A stretch of 64,000 nt of DNA from Adineta ricciae (lineage: Eukaryota > Rotifera > Eurotatoria > Adinetida > Adinetidae), in assembly GCA_905250025.1 (NCBI GenBank), contig CAJNOJ010000057.1:62001-126000 (forward strand). The letters are read 5' to 3'. Shown here one piece after another: positions 21,527 through 33,379 of the stretch. Position numbers and translations under genes: made by a program. Numbering within the stretch: the stretch's first letter is position 1; every line of letters begins with the position of its first letter. The notes under the pieces are model-generated. The model was not told the DNA's origin. It made no database searches and saw nothing but the letters and a program-made list of their open reading frames with translations.

Positions 21527-22206
21527 ACTCGTAGATTTTATGCGAGCACCTTATCGTTACCTTCGCTAACGATGTCTGTGAGGTAAGTCGCATTAGACAT
21601 CTGTTTATATAATAATAGGTAGGAAAGAATACGAAAGAATAGATGAAGAAATCATCAAAAAGGAGGCTAAAACAACGAATGTAGGTTCAGCCATGCACTT
21701 TCAAGGAACAGAAAAATACTGACAACTAACTTGTGCAATATTATAAATGAGTCATCGTTGAGGTGTTTTCTTTTTGTTCTTCGCACTTCTATTTGACTTT
21801 CATATGAATATTTTAGCTGCGTAATGTATTAACAAATGACTGAAAAAGTAAAAGTATTCACTTCGTATATGGTTCTGAACCGCTGCTGATGGTTGTTGTG
21901 CAATATTATAACAAACTTATCTTTATCAGGAGAGATCAGCGTCGTATCATGTGCACGGCGGGGGATATTGATAAGTAGTGTAAATGTTTTTACTCAGTAT
22001 TTTTGTTGGCTGTACATATTATTGGTATAGTATTACAATGCACTTTTACAATACAGAAAGTCTATCAGATTGATTTACGCCCACTGAATTTCTTTTTTTT
22101 CGAGACTTTTTTGTTTGAAAAAATCAGACAATGCTGGATTGTGCGGAGAAAAATGATATCTGTAAATACGCTTTCTATCGATAGTATAAAAAGAAAAGTC
22201 TTAAAT
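21527..22206. other. Intergenic, no gene seen
   Basis: Divergent upstream region between the archaemetzincin and protease genes. An in-frame extension of the protease (from 22003) adds a poorly convincing Phe-rich N-terminus, so I left it out. Confidence 0.45.
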
Positions 22207-23254
22207 ATGACGTTGTCAAATACCGTGATGGAGCATACAGGAACTATTTTACTTCTCTTGTTCGTATGCAACGTAAATCTTGCTTTCTCTCTAATATACA
22301 GATGCAATGGAACTGCCGGTTGTGGATGTTCAAAAGCCAATGTTCACGCATCTAAAATCATTGGTGGTGAAGAGGCATTTCCAGGCAGCTGGGGATGGGC
22401 TGTATCAATACACTCATCCGATGTTGGCCATTTTTGCACTGGAACGATTGTTTCACCACGACATGTTATTACTGCTGCACACTGTCTCACTGACAAGGAT
22501 TTAACTCAGAAGGCATTCGTAGTTGTTGGCGTCAACCGATGGTCAGATTACGAATCAACGAGTGCTCAATTTAGCCGGTTAGAGAACATATTTTCTCATC
22601 CAGATTTTCATGCAGAAACACAAATGCATGACATTGGTGTGCTCCGATTGAGTAAACCCCTGAATATTACTAATGAAACCACTCTCGCTCGTCTGTGCAT
22701 ACCTAGTGTGGAACCAGTGAGCGAGTATGCTCGCTATCCTGGTGATGGAGCGTCTCTCGTAGCTATCGGATGGGGCAAATTGAAACAGAGTGACGAGAAG
22801 GTTCCTGAGAGGCTGCACCAAGTCACAGTAAATGCAGTACCTGTTCATGATGAGAGATGTACGGAATTTATTAAGAATTCAACTACACAGTTTTGCGCTG
22901 GTGTAGATGGCGGTGGTAAAGGTGAGAGAAACCTGTTTGTTTAGATTGGTGAACTTGCTTTTCATTTTTAAATCAGATACGTGTCAAGGAGATTCGGGAG
23001 GACCGTTGATGCGATTCGATCCGAAAGAAAAACGATGGTTATTGGCTGGTGTCACTAGTTTCGGTATAGGTTGTGGCGATCGCCGTTATTCAGGTGTTTA
23101 CACCCGCGTTACTGCTTATCGTGAATGGCTTAAATCAATAGTCGATGATGGATTTATCGAAGTGCTAACCGACCCTTATTCAGCTGCTACTAAAAACTCC
23201 TATCAAATATACATTTCATTCTTACTAATCGTAGAGCTTTTCCTCTTATCGTAA
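22207..23254 (+). CDS. Trypsin-like serine protease, membrane-tethered
   Basis: Two exons (22207-22921, 22977-23254) give 330 aa from the ATG that best precedes a signal peptide ([16 protein letters not shown]). A short Cys-rich propeptide leads to the activation site KIIGGEEAF. The catalytic triad is complete: His in VITAAHC, Asp in HDIGVLRL and Ser in QGDSGGP. The residue six before the Ser is Asp (DTCQGDS), giving trypsin-like Lys/Arg specificity. The C-terminus ends in a hydrophobic stretch ([15 protein letters not shown]), so the enzyme is probably GPI- or membrane-anchored. The family resembles prostasin/testisin-type tethered proteases. Confidence 0.9.
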
Positions 23255-23753
23255 TTCAGTAATACATCTTGAAAGTCTACACAATCTTGATGCTTTACCT
23301 ATCGATATTTTCCTTTCGCGAACACGTCATCTATATAAAGACCGATTTCTATTTTACGAGGATTATTATAGAGATGTATCTGCTATGCGCAAAGATTCTT
23401 CCTTCAGGCGTCAAGGTAAACGAAATCATAAAATACTCCGTACATAAAATAAAGGAGAATAGCGGATATTTGATATGCACACATCTTGTTTTCGCTTTGT
23501 CTTTATTCAGTATTTATTACCTATCTGACAGCTCTAGTATTGAGTGAATACTCGTTTGGATGTCTTTTCTTCTATCATGTTCTGAAAATCAGTAATTACA
23601 CAAGCAACTTTCTCAATGCAAAGAGCCGTAAAGACGAAGAATCGATAAAGTTAGCATTAAAACACGTCCGGCAAGTAATTCCATCCCAATACTTGACCAT
23701 TCTTTGAATACACAATTATTTCCTTCACAAACTTTCATCTGTTTTACTTCAAA
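23255..23753. other. Intergenic, weak open frames only
   Basis: Two short overlapping hydrophobic open frames (23269-23547 and 23486-23707) have no recognisable domain. I do not call a gene here. Confidence 0.4.
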
Positions 23754-24884
23754 TCATAATATATGCGTCTCAAGAAAATCATGACATGCTTGATCATAGT
23801 TTCTGTCTCTGTGCGGAACGCATTTCAAATCAAACTTATTGTCATTGTCACCAATAAATAATCGTGCAAAGCATAAATGCTCTTGCTGCCAATTGAACGC
23901 ACGGATGCGATATGCTTGTACAACGAATCTAACCAACGGACTTTCTTTATCGAGAGACGATTGTACATATTGCACCAAGTCACATATTCTGTCCGTATCG
24001 ATGGAGTCATCTAAATGAAATACCACTTCATCTCCAGTCAAAGCTGCACACTCCGCGTCGACGTTTTTTTCAGCTAGACAACGACGAAGAGTCGTTTGAT
24101 AAATATTCGTCGTGTAATATAAATACAATGCGTGTAGTTTGTGACGCTCAGGCAGATCACCGAAACAATCCATTCGTAATTTTCTGCTGTTTGTGATTAT
24201 GGGTCGGGCTCCAACGAATACTGAGAGAAAATCTGCCCAAGTTGGGTACATCTGAGCATCGATAGTGTGTATATATTGAAGCATGGAGAAGTTTGCAGAT
24301 TTCATATCAACACTTAGAAAAACTTTTCCATCGTTGCGTACTTCATAGATTTGATTGATGACTTCAGGTACAACCGGAACTTTGACAGGTTGACTAATGA
24401 ATTCTTGGTAAGCTGAATTTGCGAATATTAACTCGCGTAAGAATTGAAGTAGACAATTCCTAAAACGTTGTAAGAAAACACTTCCATGCCAGTCGCAAAG
24501 TTCATTTAATTCTTGCCATTCCGGTGATGTCTCACTGTTCATTTGTTCTGAAGTCAAATAACGACTGGTCAACTGGACGAATAGAATTAGTTTGTCTCGG
24601 TCACGTTCTTTTCTCCTCTCCAAATCGAAGAGTTTGTTCCTTGAAAGTCGAACACTGAATAGTCGCTCACTGTGCTTCTTTGTTACGGTGGAACTGCTTT
24701 CTTGGTTTAGATTTTGATATACAATTTTATACTTAACAGATAAAATACTCAAAATCATTCGTTCGAAAGATGTAGTATTCGCGAGATCCAATGTATCCTC
24801 AGTTGACTGGCTGAGCCATTCTTGAATTCGATTTTCCCACTGTTGCCATTGAACAAAAATTGGACTATCCATTTTCTCGAGCAC
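23754..24884 (-). CDS. Unrecognised protein with polymerase-palm-like motifs
   Basis: Single exon, 376 aa, no signal peptide or membrane segment. Two blocks stand out. FLSVDMKSANFSML (residues 189-202) has the hydrophobic strand plus Asp layout of a palm-domain motif A. LTGDEVVFHLDD (282-293) looks like a motif C hairpin with adjacent acidic residues. Between them is TWADFLSVFVG followed by a basic/aromatic helix (NSRKLRMDCFGDLPERHKLH). From memory, a similar D-K-x-AN-F...TW-x-FF layout exists in uncharacterised proteins of large DNA viruses and some protists, but I cannot confirm this. The N-terminal 180 residues are helical and charged. Function is unknown; a nucleotidyltransferase role is inference only. 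Confidence 0.6.
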   Translation of the reverse strand: MLEKMDSPIFVQWQQWENRIQEWLSQSTEDTLDLANTTSFERMILSILSVKYKIVYQNLNQESSSTVTKKHSERLFSVRLSRNKLFDLERRKERDRDKLILFVQLTSRYLTSEQMNSETSPEWQELNELCDWHGSVFLQRFRNCLLQFLRELIFANSAYQEFISQPVKVPVVPEVINQIYEVRNDGKVFLSVDMKSANFSMLQYIHTIDAQMYPTWADFLSVFVGARPIITNSRKLRMDCFGDLPERHKLHALYLYYTTNIYQTTLRRCLAEKNVDAECAALTGDEVVFHLDDSIDTDRICDLVQYVQSSLDKESPLVRFVVQAYRIRAFNWQQEHLCFARLFIGDNDNKFDLKCVPHRDRNYDQACHDFLETHIL

Positions 24885-25361
24885 TGTTAGTATTTATTTA
24901 AAATAAAACAACGACGTCTATCGACTGCTTGCAATGAAAATGCAATCTTGCTTAACTCTCGATTTTAACCCATCTGAAATAGAATTTATAACGCTGATGC
25001 AATGCATGATTCATTGTTTTTTCTCTTGTTACACGCCAGCGTGGTGAAAACATTACAACATGTGAAGAAAGCAAAGATTCGATAGTTATACTCGCTCGCG
25101 CTCTGTTTACTGGTAAATACGCTTGATTAATAGACTCCCCTGTTGATGTATGAATAAACTACATACGATATTGCACAATAAAGCGCACATTGCACGCAAT
25201 TCTTTTTCATATTTCACAGATTCAGTGTATGGAGAAATATTCTATAAGATGCAAGAAAACTATGGAAAACAGTTTTAGTTAACCTTCTAAATCTATATTG
25301 TTTTGAAAACTACAAATAACAAACGTTTCTTAGTGTTCCACAAAAAGAATTCGGTCAACAT
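24885..25361. other. Intergenic, no gene seen
   Basis: Divergent spacer between the palm-motif gene and FEM1. No repeat or RNA gene seen. Confidence 0.45.
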
Positions 25362-27774
25362 ATGGCTGATCAACGTAATTGCGCTCGACAACATCAATAT
25401 CACAGACATGCAATTCGATCAGCAAAAAGAGTAAATCAAACATTATCACGTATGTCACACTACGATGTTTTTCTACCTACTATCTATTCGTTTTCTATTT
25501 CCAAGATTCTCCTGAACGTACCCGATCATCTGCTCGCTCTTGGAGAAGGCAGGAACTGGTTGCTACTGGAGCTGATTCGGATTACTCAGATGTATATGAT
25601 GAGAATTCGTATGAGACAAATGTTGATTATTCATATTCGAAGCCCGTTCAGAGTGTCTGCTATGGAAAATATAAAAAAGACGCCGTACGCCACGCTATTG
25701 ACTCTGACGATGCTGTTCTCCTACATGCAATTATGCAAGAACGGAAAGTGAACGCTCGGCAACGGCAGTATCCTCAAAAACGATACCGTTTAAGAAAGAG
25801 ACGCAACAGACATACAATGCTCACCCATGCCATAGACCGTGAAGAGTCAGATTGCGCTCATATTATACTTAATAACATCTTTCATGGTTATGTGTATCGT
25901 ACCATTATTGAGCACGTTTGTTCTAATGGTAGAACGGCTCTGTGGTGTGCTTCTCGCAAAGGAGATCTTCGTCTAGTCAAACAGCTCGTTCAACGTGGTC
26001 ATGCGAATGTCAACAAATGTGGCGTTCTCATTGTTGCTGCACAGCATGGCCATAAATATATCATTCATTATCTTCTTCGAAAAGGTTGTGATCCGAATCA
26101 ACAAGCAAGAAACTATAATGAACTAGCATTGCACGCCGCCACCCGTCGTAATCATCTCGATATTGTCAAAGTACTTCTTCAGTACGGTGCTGATCCATTA
26201 CTCGTTGATTACAAACAAAGAACCGCTCTCGATTATGCAATACACAAAAGATACAACCACATCGCTGAAATTCTCATCAATCATCAACATGATCGTTTTC
26301 CAATGGCTCGGACAGGTTTCACTGCTCTGATGTTAGCAGATTATTGCAATAACACACCAATAAAGGAGATGCTAATACGGATATTACCTGAAAAGCAAGT
26401 TGTGGATGAACTAGCTCTCGTTGCGTGTCACTATATCATTGATGGAAATCAGAAGAAGCGTCGTACAGCATACAGCTACTTGGAAAGAGCTTTGAGCAAA
26501 AGAATACTAACGGACAATGGTTCAACACGTGAAACACTCGACGAGCTTGCTTTGATCCGAGATGACGATAGTAAACTACGAGCATTCGCACTGATGATGA
26601 GTGAACGAGTTTCAGCGGAAAATGGTGAAAAAAATCATCTGATGCCACTGCTGAGAAAGCAAGATAATTTGTATCGGTGGAAAAAGCAATATGATCGCTG
26701 TTTGGAAATTCGCATGCATGCGTATGAGCTACTACTGAAAAATGAAAGCAAAGGTCGAAAGAACGTGAAATTGCGTACAGAACATCTTATTGGAGTATTG
26801 AACGCTCTAGACAAAATACTGAAGTCAGAAAATACTATTCCAATGCGGCATATGGGCATCGTCTGGTCATGGATGCTCGATCTAGGATCATATCCATCAC
26901 TTCATATCCCATGGAGATCATCATCAAAAGAAATCATTTTGGAGGCTCAAGAGAAATACCGCGGAAGAAGGATGCGTAGTCGTAGATGTACTTATTATCA
27001 AGATTCACCTTCGCCATTTCATCTGCATTTTCCAGAACAATCGTCAATCAGGAGAAGAAATAAAACGTCGACGGAAATCGTATTCAAATTACTTTTCGTT
27101 ATGCTGCACGTGAGTATTCTACTAAAATGGAACTATTCGAATTATGATCATATTTTTCGTAGATGATTGATGCAAAAAAAGTCAATGAACAAGAAGAACA
27201 CGTTCTCTTGAGTTTCGTTCGCCGAGGTGTACGTTCGAACACTATTGAAATTGATGGTTATCCATTGTTCACCTTCTTTGTCAGTTTAATTCATTCCGGC
27301 TGGGATGACTGCACATACAGTAGCATCACGTATGTATCGATTTCCGTTATTTCAATTGTTTAACAATTAGGTAACTGGTGTATAATGGAAGTATGTTGTA
27401 TTTTTAGTATGCCAACGCTATCTATTATCCGATTATTAATCAATGCTAGAGCCAACGTAGACGAACTTGAGCCACGCACAAAGTCAACACCATTGCATCT
27501 AATTGCTTCGAGTGACGATGTTGATGCGGCGATAGCGACTATCAGAATTCTACTCGATGCAAACGCCCATTTGGATTATGTTAATTATCAAGGTCTTCGA
27601 CCAGAAGATGTAGCAAACAATTTCGAAATCAAAGATTACCTCCGAGTCAATCGACAATTGTCACTTAAATGCCAATGTGCGCATTTGATTGCTAAAAACC
27701 GCATTTGTTACAAAGATAATCTTTCAGCAAGACTCATTCAGTTTGTGCAGATGCATGATAAAACGATGACTTGA
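25362..27774 (+). CDS. FEM1-like ankyrin-repeat substrate receptor
   Basis: Four exons (25362-25449, 25506-27109, 27163-27329, 27408-27774) give 741 aa with consistent phases. FEM1 proteins are substrate receptors of CUL2 ubiquitin ligases and read C-terminal degrons. At least five ankyrin repeats are visible, for example NGRTALWCASRKGDLRLVKQ and ELALHAATRRNHLDIVKVLL. A TPR-like middle (VACHYIIDGN...AYSYLERAL) follows, then further ankyrins (TPLHLIAS). The end (LSLKCQCAHLIAKNRICYK) is the VHL-box-like FEM1 C-terminus. The N-terminus is divergent, basic and Arg-rich, and lacks the usual first ankyrin spacing. FEM1A/B/C assignment is not possible by eye. Confidence 0.85.
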
Positions 27775-27921
27775 GCGAAATGTCTATCATTCACGTGTAG
27801 ATTGTATTTCGTATAGATCTTGAAGGACAAAAAGCAACTCCACAACGCCGAATATCTATCGGCACATAATCGAGCAATTTGAGAATATGGATCTTGCAAA
27901 AATTGGGTAAAACTTCAAAGA

Positions 27922-28222
27922 AAAAGGTTTGTCCTTGAGGTTCAAGGTCATTGCACCACTTCAAATAGAAATCAATTCAAATGGTACAAAGGAAAAGTGT
28001 AAAAATGCAAGGTCCGAAGCATTCTCGAGGAAACTGTTAGGCGCGTTCGCGTCACACTAATGCATTCCTGATCATTCAGTTAAAACATTTCTCAAATGCA
28101 AAACATGACCTTGCAATCATTTTTAAAGACGCGACTACGCTAGTTTAACCTTTTGAGTCTCGATTTTTTTCTCTAACAAATCTAGGTCTGAGCGCAATAA
28201 CTATCACACCCTCTAGATGGTG
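27922..28222 (+). repeat. Dispersed direct repeat, copy 1 (about 300 bp)
   Basis: Begins near AAAGGTTTGTCCTTGAGGT and includes GCAAGGTCCGAAGCATTCTC, GGCGCGTTCGCGTCACACTA and CATGACCTTGCAATCATTTT. It ends near CACCCTCTAG. The same blocks recur in order at about 28908-29175. It is non-coding. Confidence 0.8.
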
Positions 28223-28907
28223 TTTGGTATATAGTTAAAATAAAAAGCTGTGTGATCACAGCTAGGGATAGGAACTTGAAAAATGAATCTATTCGTCAAA
28301 TCATGTTGTTTCCTGATGTATGTCTGTTGTAATATTCGAAAGAAGTTGAAAAAACTTGAGCTGCCAACTATCCATTCTCAATCACCGACTAAACTTTGAT
28401 TGAGTTGTTCGATTGGGAATCACCACTTGTGAATTCATCAGAAATAATTGAACTTTCATGAGAGTCAGAATTTATTGTATTTCATAGAATAATTAGCCTG
28501 TGGTCATATGACAATGAATCAAAACACGATTTTTCAAAGTGAAATATGGTAAATACAACCATATGCTTTTCAAGAATGTCTATTCATAGAATATTGAGGC
28601 AATCTTGCTAATATGTGTCTTTACAATGAAGTCTTTTGAAAAGTATTCCTACTTTTCGAAAACCACAAATATAACCGAAACTTTTCTTAGGTGGTACATA
28701 TATGTACCGCGGGGATTCAAATGGTTAACTGGTGGTCTATTAGAATGACGATTTCAGGATTTTGCATGTAGCTTCTTTGTTGTTTAACTGTGTCTGCTGA
28801 CTGTTTTGGTAAATGTTATGTCGTCACAGTTCCCATAAAATCGTGGCAAAACATAACTCCTTTTTCTCATTCTCATCTATACAAACATACAGGTATCTAG
28901 CAGAAAG

Positions 28908-29175
28908 AAAAAGGTTTGTCCTTGAGGTCCCAGGTCATTGCACAACTTCAAATACAAATTAATTCAAATGGTACAAAGCAAACGTGTAAAAATGCAAGGT
29001 CCGAAGCATTCTCGAGGAAACTGTCAGGCGCGTTCGCGTCACACTAATGTACTCCGTTGACTTAGTTAAAACATTTCTCAAATGTACAACATGACCTTGC
29101 AATCATTTTTGGACATAACACTGTATGCTTAGTAGCTTAACCTCGAAATTGATATTTCGTAACACCCTCTAGCTG
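28908..29175 (+). repeat. Dispersed direct repeat, copy 2 (about 270 bp)
   Basis: Same order of blocks as copy 1, with substitutions and small indels. The two copies flank about 690 bp of unrelated AT-rich sequence. They could be decayed terminal repeats of a small mobile element or two copies of a non-autonomous element; no coding part is visible. Confidence 0.75.
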
Positions 29176-30000
29176 AAGCAGATAGTCAATTATATTTCTA
29201 CCTGTTAACGTAGTATGTTTTACTCAGATAGTTTCATTCTGTATATGCGCATCATATTTCATAATACTTCGTCATTAGATAACACTATATGCATACTGCG
29301 TGGTTTCTTGCAGAGCAAACATCGGTCACTGACAACTTCGAGTTCGATTCTATCTCTCCATCCTGGAGCGCTATGAACGAGAATTGTTCTAAATAATCGT
29401 TTATGATGTCAACATACTTGTTTTCGATTGCGTAGATAATCAATCATTCGACAGTTGGTGCCCCATGTTTTTTTCCTTTTCGTTTATATGCTTTGTACAG
29501 AAACTCATCATCATTACTAATGTTTAATCTCGTGAATACTGCTATTGTTAATAGGAGACGAAACAGTGGCTTGCCGTATTTTGTTTTTCGTGTCCAACAG
29601 AACGAAAACATTTTCTCGGTACTCAAACGCTAAAGAGCCTTTTTACGAATGTGTCTAATTCTGCGACAGCTTGAACCAAAAGATGACTCATTTGACAAGA
29701 ATATTTTCTTGGATTCAAACATACTTGATTGAAGTAGCTTGTTAAACTTGCACTATCAACAGGAGACAGTTTTATGGCGTACCTTCTCCGAAAGATTTTT
29801 TTACGCAGTAGCCTTGATAGCGAGAGAGAGATAACGAGTAGACCTTTTCAGCACTCATTGCAAGCTCTCTGTTACCCAGACTTTTGTTTTTGGGTAGAAT
29901 GTGAAGAACTATGACAGTGGGTTTTTTCCCAACGTCATTGCCTTTATAAAAGCAGTTACCACATTGTTATTCAGAATTTGAAGGATTTCACAACAAAATA

Positions 30001-33000
30001 ATGGCAGCATCGATAATCACTGAATTTGGTATAACTTTGCATGATGTAGACAAAAACACGCTGGACAAAACAATCTTACACTTTTTGAAGAAGTATTCTA
30101 CTGGCAACTATAAGATAAATAAGCGTGGCACTCCTTATCGTATGTATTCAATTGTAGTTTTTCTTCATTGGAAAACAAAACGGATTGTTTTTGCAGGCAA
30201 AAATGGTGAAGAATGTCAACGGATCTATATCGGATTCGATTCTCTGAAGAGTGTCGATGAATTTATGGAAGGACGGCCTTTTACGTTGAATGGTAAACTA
30301 TTAAAAGTTATGCGAAGTTTGCCGAAAAATCGATTGTATGATCGAATGGTTACCGGTTTGAAAATAAGCATACAATCATTTCAAGATGAGCATTTATTGA
30401 CTGATAAAGTGAATGAAAACGATTTAAGCAAGCATTTTCAATACAATGGAAAGATTCTTTCCAGCAAGTGGATGAATTCAGCTAAAACGGAAGCCTTATT
30501 TCAATTCAATGAGTGAGTATAGGAAGTATATAGAGCGTTAACAAAGCTTTTCAATTTGATCATTTCAGTTATGATGCAGTCGATAGAAACATCATCTGTA
30601 ACCAAAGATTGAAAATTAAGGGACGAACAATTGATTTAGAAAAATACATTACAGGTAGAGAGAAAGATCTCTCATATCGATTGTTGAGATAGAGAATTTG
30701 CTTTTAGACGCAGATTGTATTGCAAACAACATTCCTTATTGTATTCATGTTACAAATCTACCTGTTCGTGTTACAAGCGAAGAATTAGCTAATATATTCA
30801 AAGTTCGTATTCCTTTTATTCTTGTACATCCATGTTTTCTAATCGAACAAGCGCATTCAACTGATGCTCGAACAACGAGCGAAGCTTGGATAAAAGGAGT
30901 CAAAGACAAAGCAGATGCACAACATATAGCTGAAGAAAACAATGGCAAAATTCTGCGTAGAAATCGTATTGTATGTCAAGTGATGCAAGAAGAAATCGAC
31001 GAAGATGAATTGTGTACGAATTTTCTAAAAGGTCAATGCCCATATACAAATGACACGTGTCACTTCAGACATATCAGCTGTGATGAACCTGATACTTGCG
31101 AAAATCCGGATTGTTGGTATGGACATACGGATGTGCGCCCAACTAGACCGCATTTTCGACCCCCGCAGCGTAAGGAGAAATCCGTTCATCTATCTTCACT
31201 CTATGATCATTGATTTGAACATAGGTTTGGAAGATGCACGTTATCGTGTCAAACTGAGCAATCTACCTCCCGATGTTACTCATGATGATCTTCTCAAACG
31301 GTTGAATATCAATCCGAAATTTTCCCAGCATTTAATTTTGCAACCATTCGATGGCAATTCAACGAAGCCGTCAATAACAGCTTACCTAGTACGACAACCA
31401 TCTGAAAATAGACTTCGACAATTGATAGATAAATATCATGACACATTTTATTCGTCGACGAGACAACAAAGAATACAATGTCAATTAGAATTAGCCCAGG
31501 AGTTGTTCGAATGGAATGATAATACGGATATAATTCCATCGGTTAACAGCAGTCGATCTGCATCACCGACACGAAGTCTTGGGAGCACTTGTTCAAATCG
31601 AAGTCGACTACAACAGTCATATTCATCCGTTGCAGCTGCTAATACTGTTGAACATTCTCAAATGAGTAAGCAGCCGTATATATCATCGTCGATTTCAACA
31701 AATAGATCAACTGTTCAAAAAGACAAACTCGCCAGCTCCTCGCAGAGATCACAAACACGTAGAAATGCTGCTTTTTCAATCTTGTTCTTTTTCAAATAAT
31801 CTCTTTATTTTAGAGACTACAGTTCGCTCATCGCCTTCGGATATGTCGCAACTGGCCGCTCATTGGAAGTGGACCGGTGAAATGATGAATGCCGATTCAT
31901 CTGATACAGATCAACAATATCGATTGAAAAGTTCATCGAAGAAAGGCACGGGCGCCATAATAAAAATCTACTCGCCAGGAAGTCATGGGAAAACCTTATT
32001 ACGTGCTCGTCGTGAGCGAGTTGCTCTACAACTGCTAAGTAAATTGCATAATTGTGTGCCGAAGATATGCGAAAGTAATGTAGTCGATGAAGCTTCATCA
32101 AAAACAGAATTCTGGACAATTATGAAGTTAATGGATGGCGAAAGACTTTCAGATTATCTAAAAGTCCATGGTAAAGTTCCATTGCTTGGAGCTTTACAAA
32201 TCTGTCGATCCTTGTTAATGATCATCAAACAAGTTCACAATCACAAGATTGTTCATCGTGACATTCAACCAAAAAACATTCTTATTCAACGAGATCCAAC
32301 AACGGATGATTTCAGATTGATGCTAGTTAACTTCACTTCGGCATGGATCGATGGTAATCAACAGGTTAATTGCATGGAACCTATCGAGGAGCAATGAAGC
32401 AGTGAATTTTACTTGGTTCCACAGCTTGAAGAGATCAATTTTCAAACTAATCAACAAGTTCAACCTTGTCAACACAGTCCTACAATTGACGCATCGGGTA
32501 CCTGCGCTCTTCTCTTCAGGCTGCTCACTGGTCACAAACCAAGAGCATCTCGTGATATATATGGCAATGCACCGCATCAATTGCGTGATAACGTCAAAAT
32601 TATCGAAAGTAAAATTGACGCTGTCACAAGTATGTTTGTAGGAGATATATTTTTTATGTGGAATCACCAAATTTGTCAATTTCAGGTTTTAACCACGATA
32701 GAATTATGTATCAACATATAGAAAAACATTTAATGCTAATCTTCGATCGTGGTTTTGCTGGTCCAGATCAGCAATGGTCAATAGATGAACTTGATTACCA
32801 GCTTCAATGCATCATCGTGCCACTCCAGGGCAAACACGAACGAACCGACTATTTCCCTGTTTCATCGACAGTTAATGCTGAACCGACATTGCCGGTGATT
32901 TCTTTCGAAGATCCGTTTGTCTGCATGGTGTCAATGATATATAATTTAAAAACTAGACTCGTCGATCGTTATCGTAAATGCATGCGTTGGTCAAGTCAAG

Positions 33001-33299
33001 GAAAAAACCAGTGGATTACTGAACATAAACTGATCGAAAATCGTGATATGTTAATCTTTTGGTATCAGGGAACTGATTTAACAATTGATATTCATTGGAA
33101 TGTCACAATTTTGGAAAATGATCAATTTAAGTTAGTTATTAACGCAAAGGGCCCGGATAAAGTTAATTTAGAATTACCTCTTGGTAGTTGGAGCATCAAG
33201 CAGCCATCTGCGGATTTCGAAATTTTATTAAAAAGTGTGGAATTAAAAATGAAGATTTTGATTTGTATTTTTTATCACAATCATAATCAAGAAAATTAA
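30001..33299 (+). CDS. RRM/CCCH zinc-finger/pseudokinase fusion with one in-frame TGA
   Basis: Six exons (30001-30512, 30569-30654, 30708-31169, 31225-31758, 31814-32629, 32686-33299) keep phase over 1007 codons. The first half has RRM-like segments, including CIHVTNLPVRVTSEELANIF and YRVKLSNLPPDVTHDDLLKR. Between them is a zinc-finger block (C-x7-C-x6-C-x3-H, then a second C/H cluster). After a Ser-rich linker comes a protein-kinase domain with a hinge-like IMKLMDGERLSDYL, catalytic loop HRDIQPKNIL and LVNFTSAW at the DFG position. The DFG Asp is Asn, so it is probably a pseudokinase. Codon 726 (32395-32397) is TGA in frame and cannot be removed by any canonical intron. Either the C-terminal 280 residues are lost, the stop is read through, or the base is wrong. 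Confidence 0.75.
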
Positions 33300-33379
33300 T
33301 AAATAAAATCCTTCGAGTAACATTGTATGTTTATCTATGTCCGAGTAGAACGGGAAAATGCTCTTTTCGCCCTTTCTTT

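Larger units (their letters stand above)
27775..30000. other. Gene-free region with repeats
   Basis: No credible coding frame. The only open frame above 50 codons (29444-29626, minus) has no recognisable content. The region carries the diverged direct repeat listed separately and ends in a TATA-like upstream stretch for the gene at 30001. Confidence 0.5.

Noticed and set aside
29444..29626. 60-codon minus frame in the gene-free region
   Set aside because: No recognisable domain, adjacent to repeats, and within chance expectation for an AT-rich sequence.
32365..32402. A short intron (GTTAAT...GCAG) to remove the in-frame TGA
   Set aside because: At 38 nt it would break the frame, and no GT-AG pair with a length divisible by three spans the TGA.
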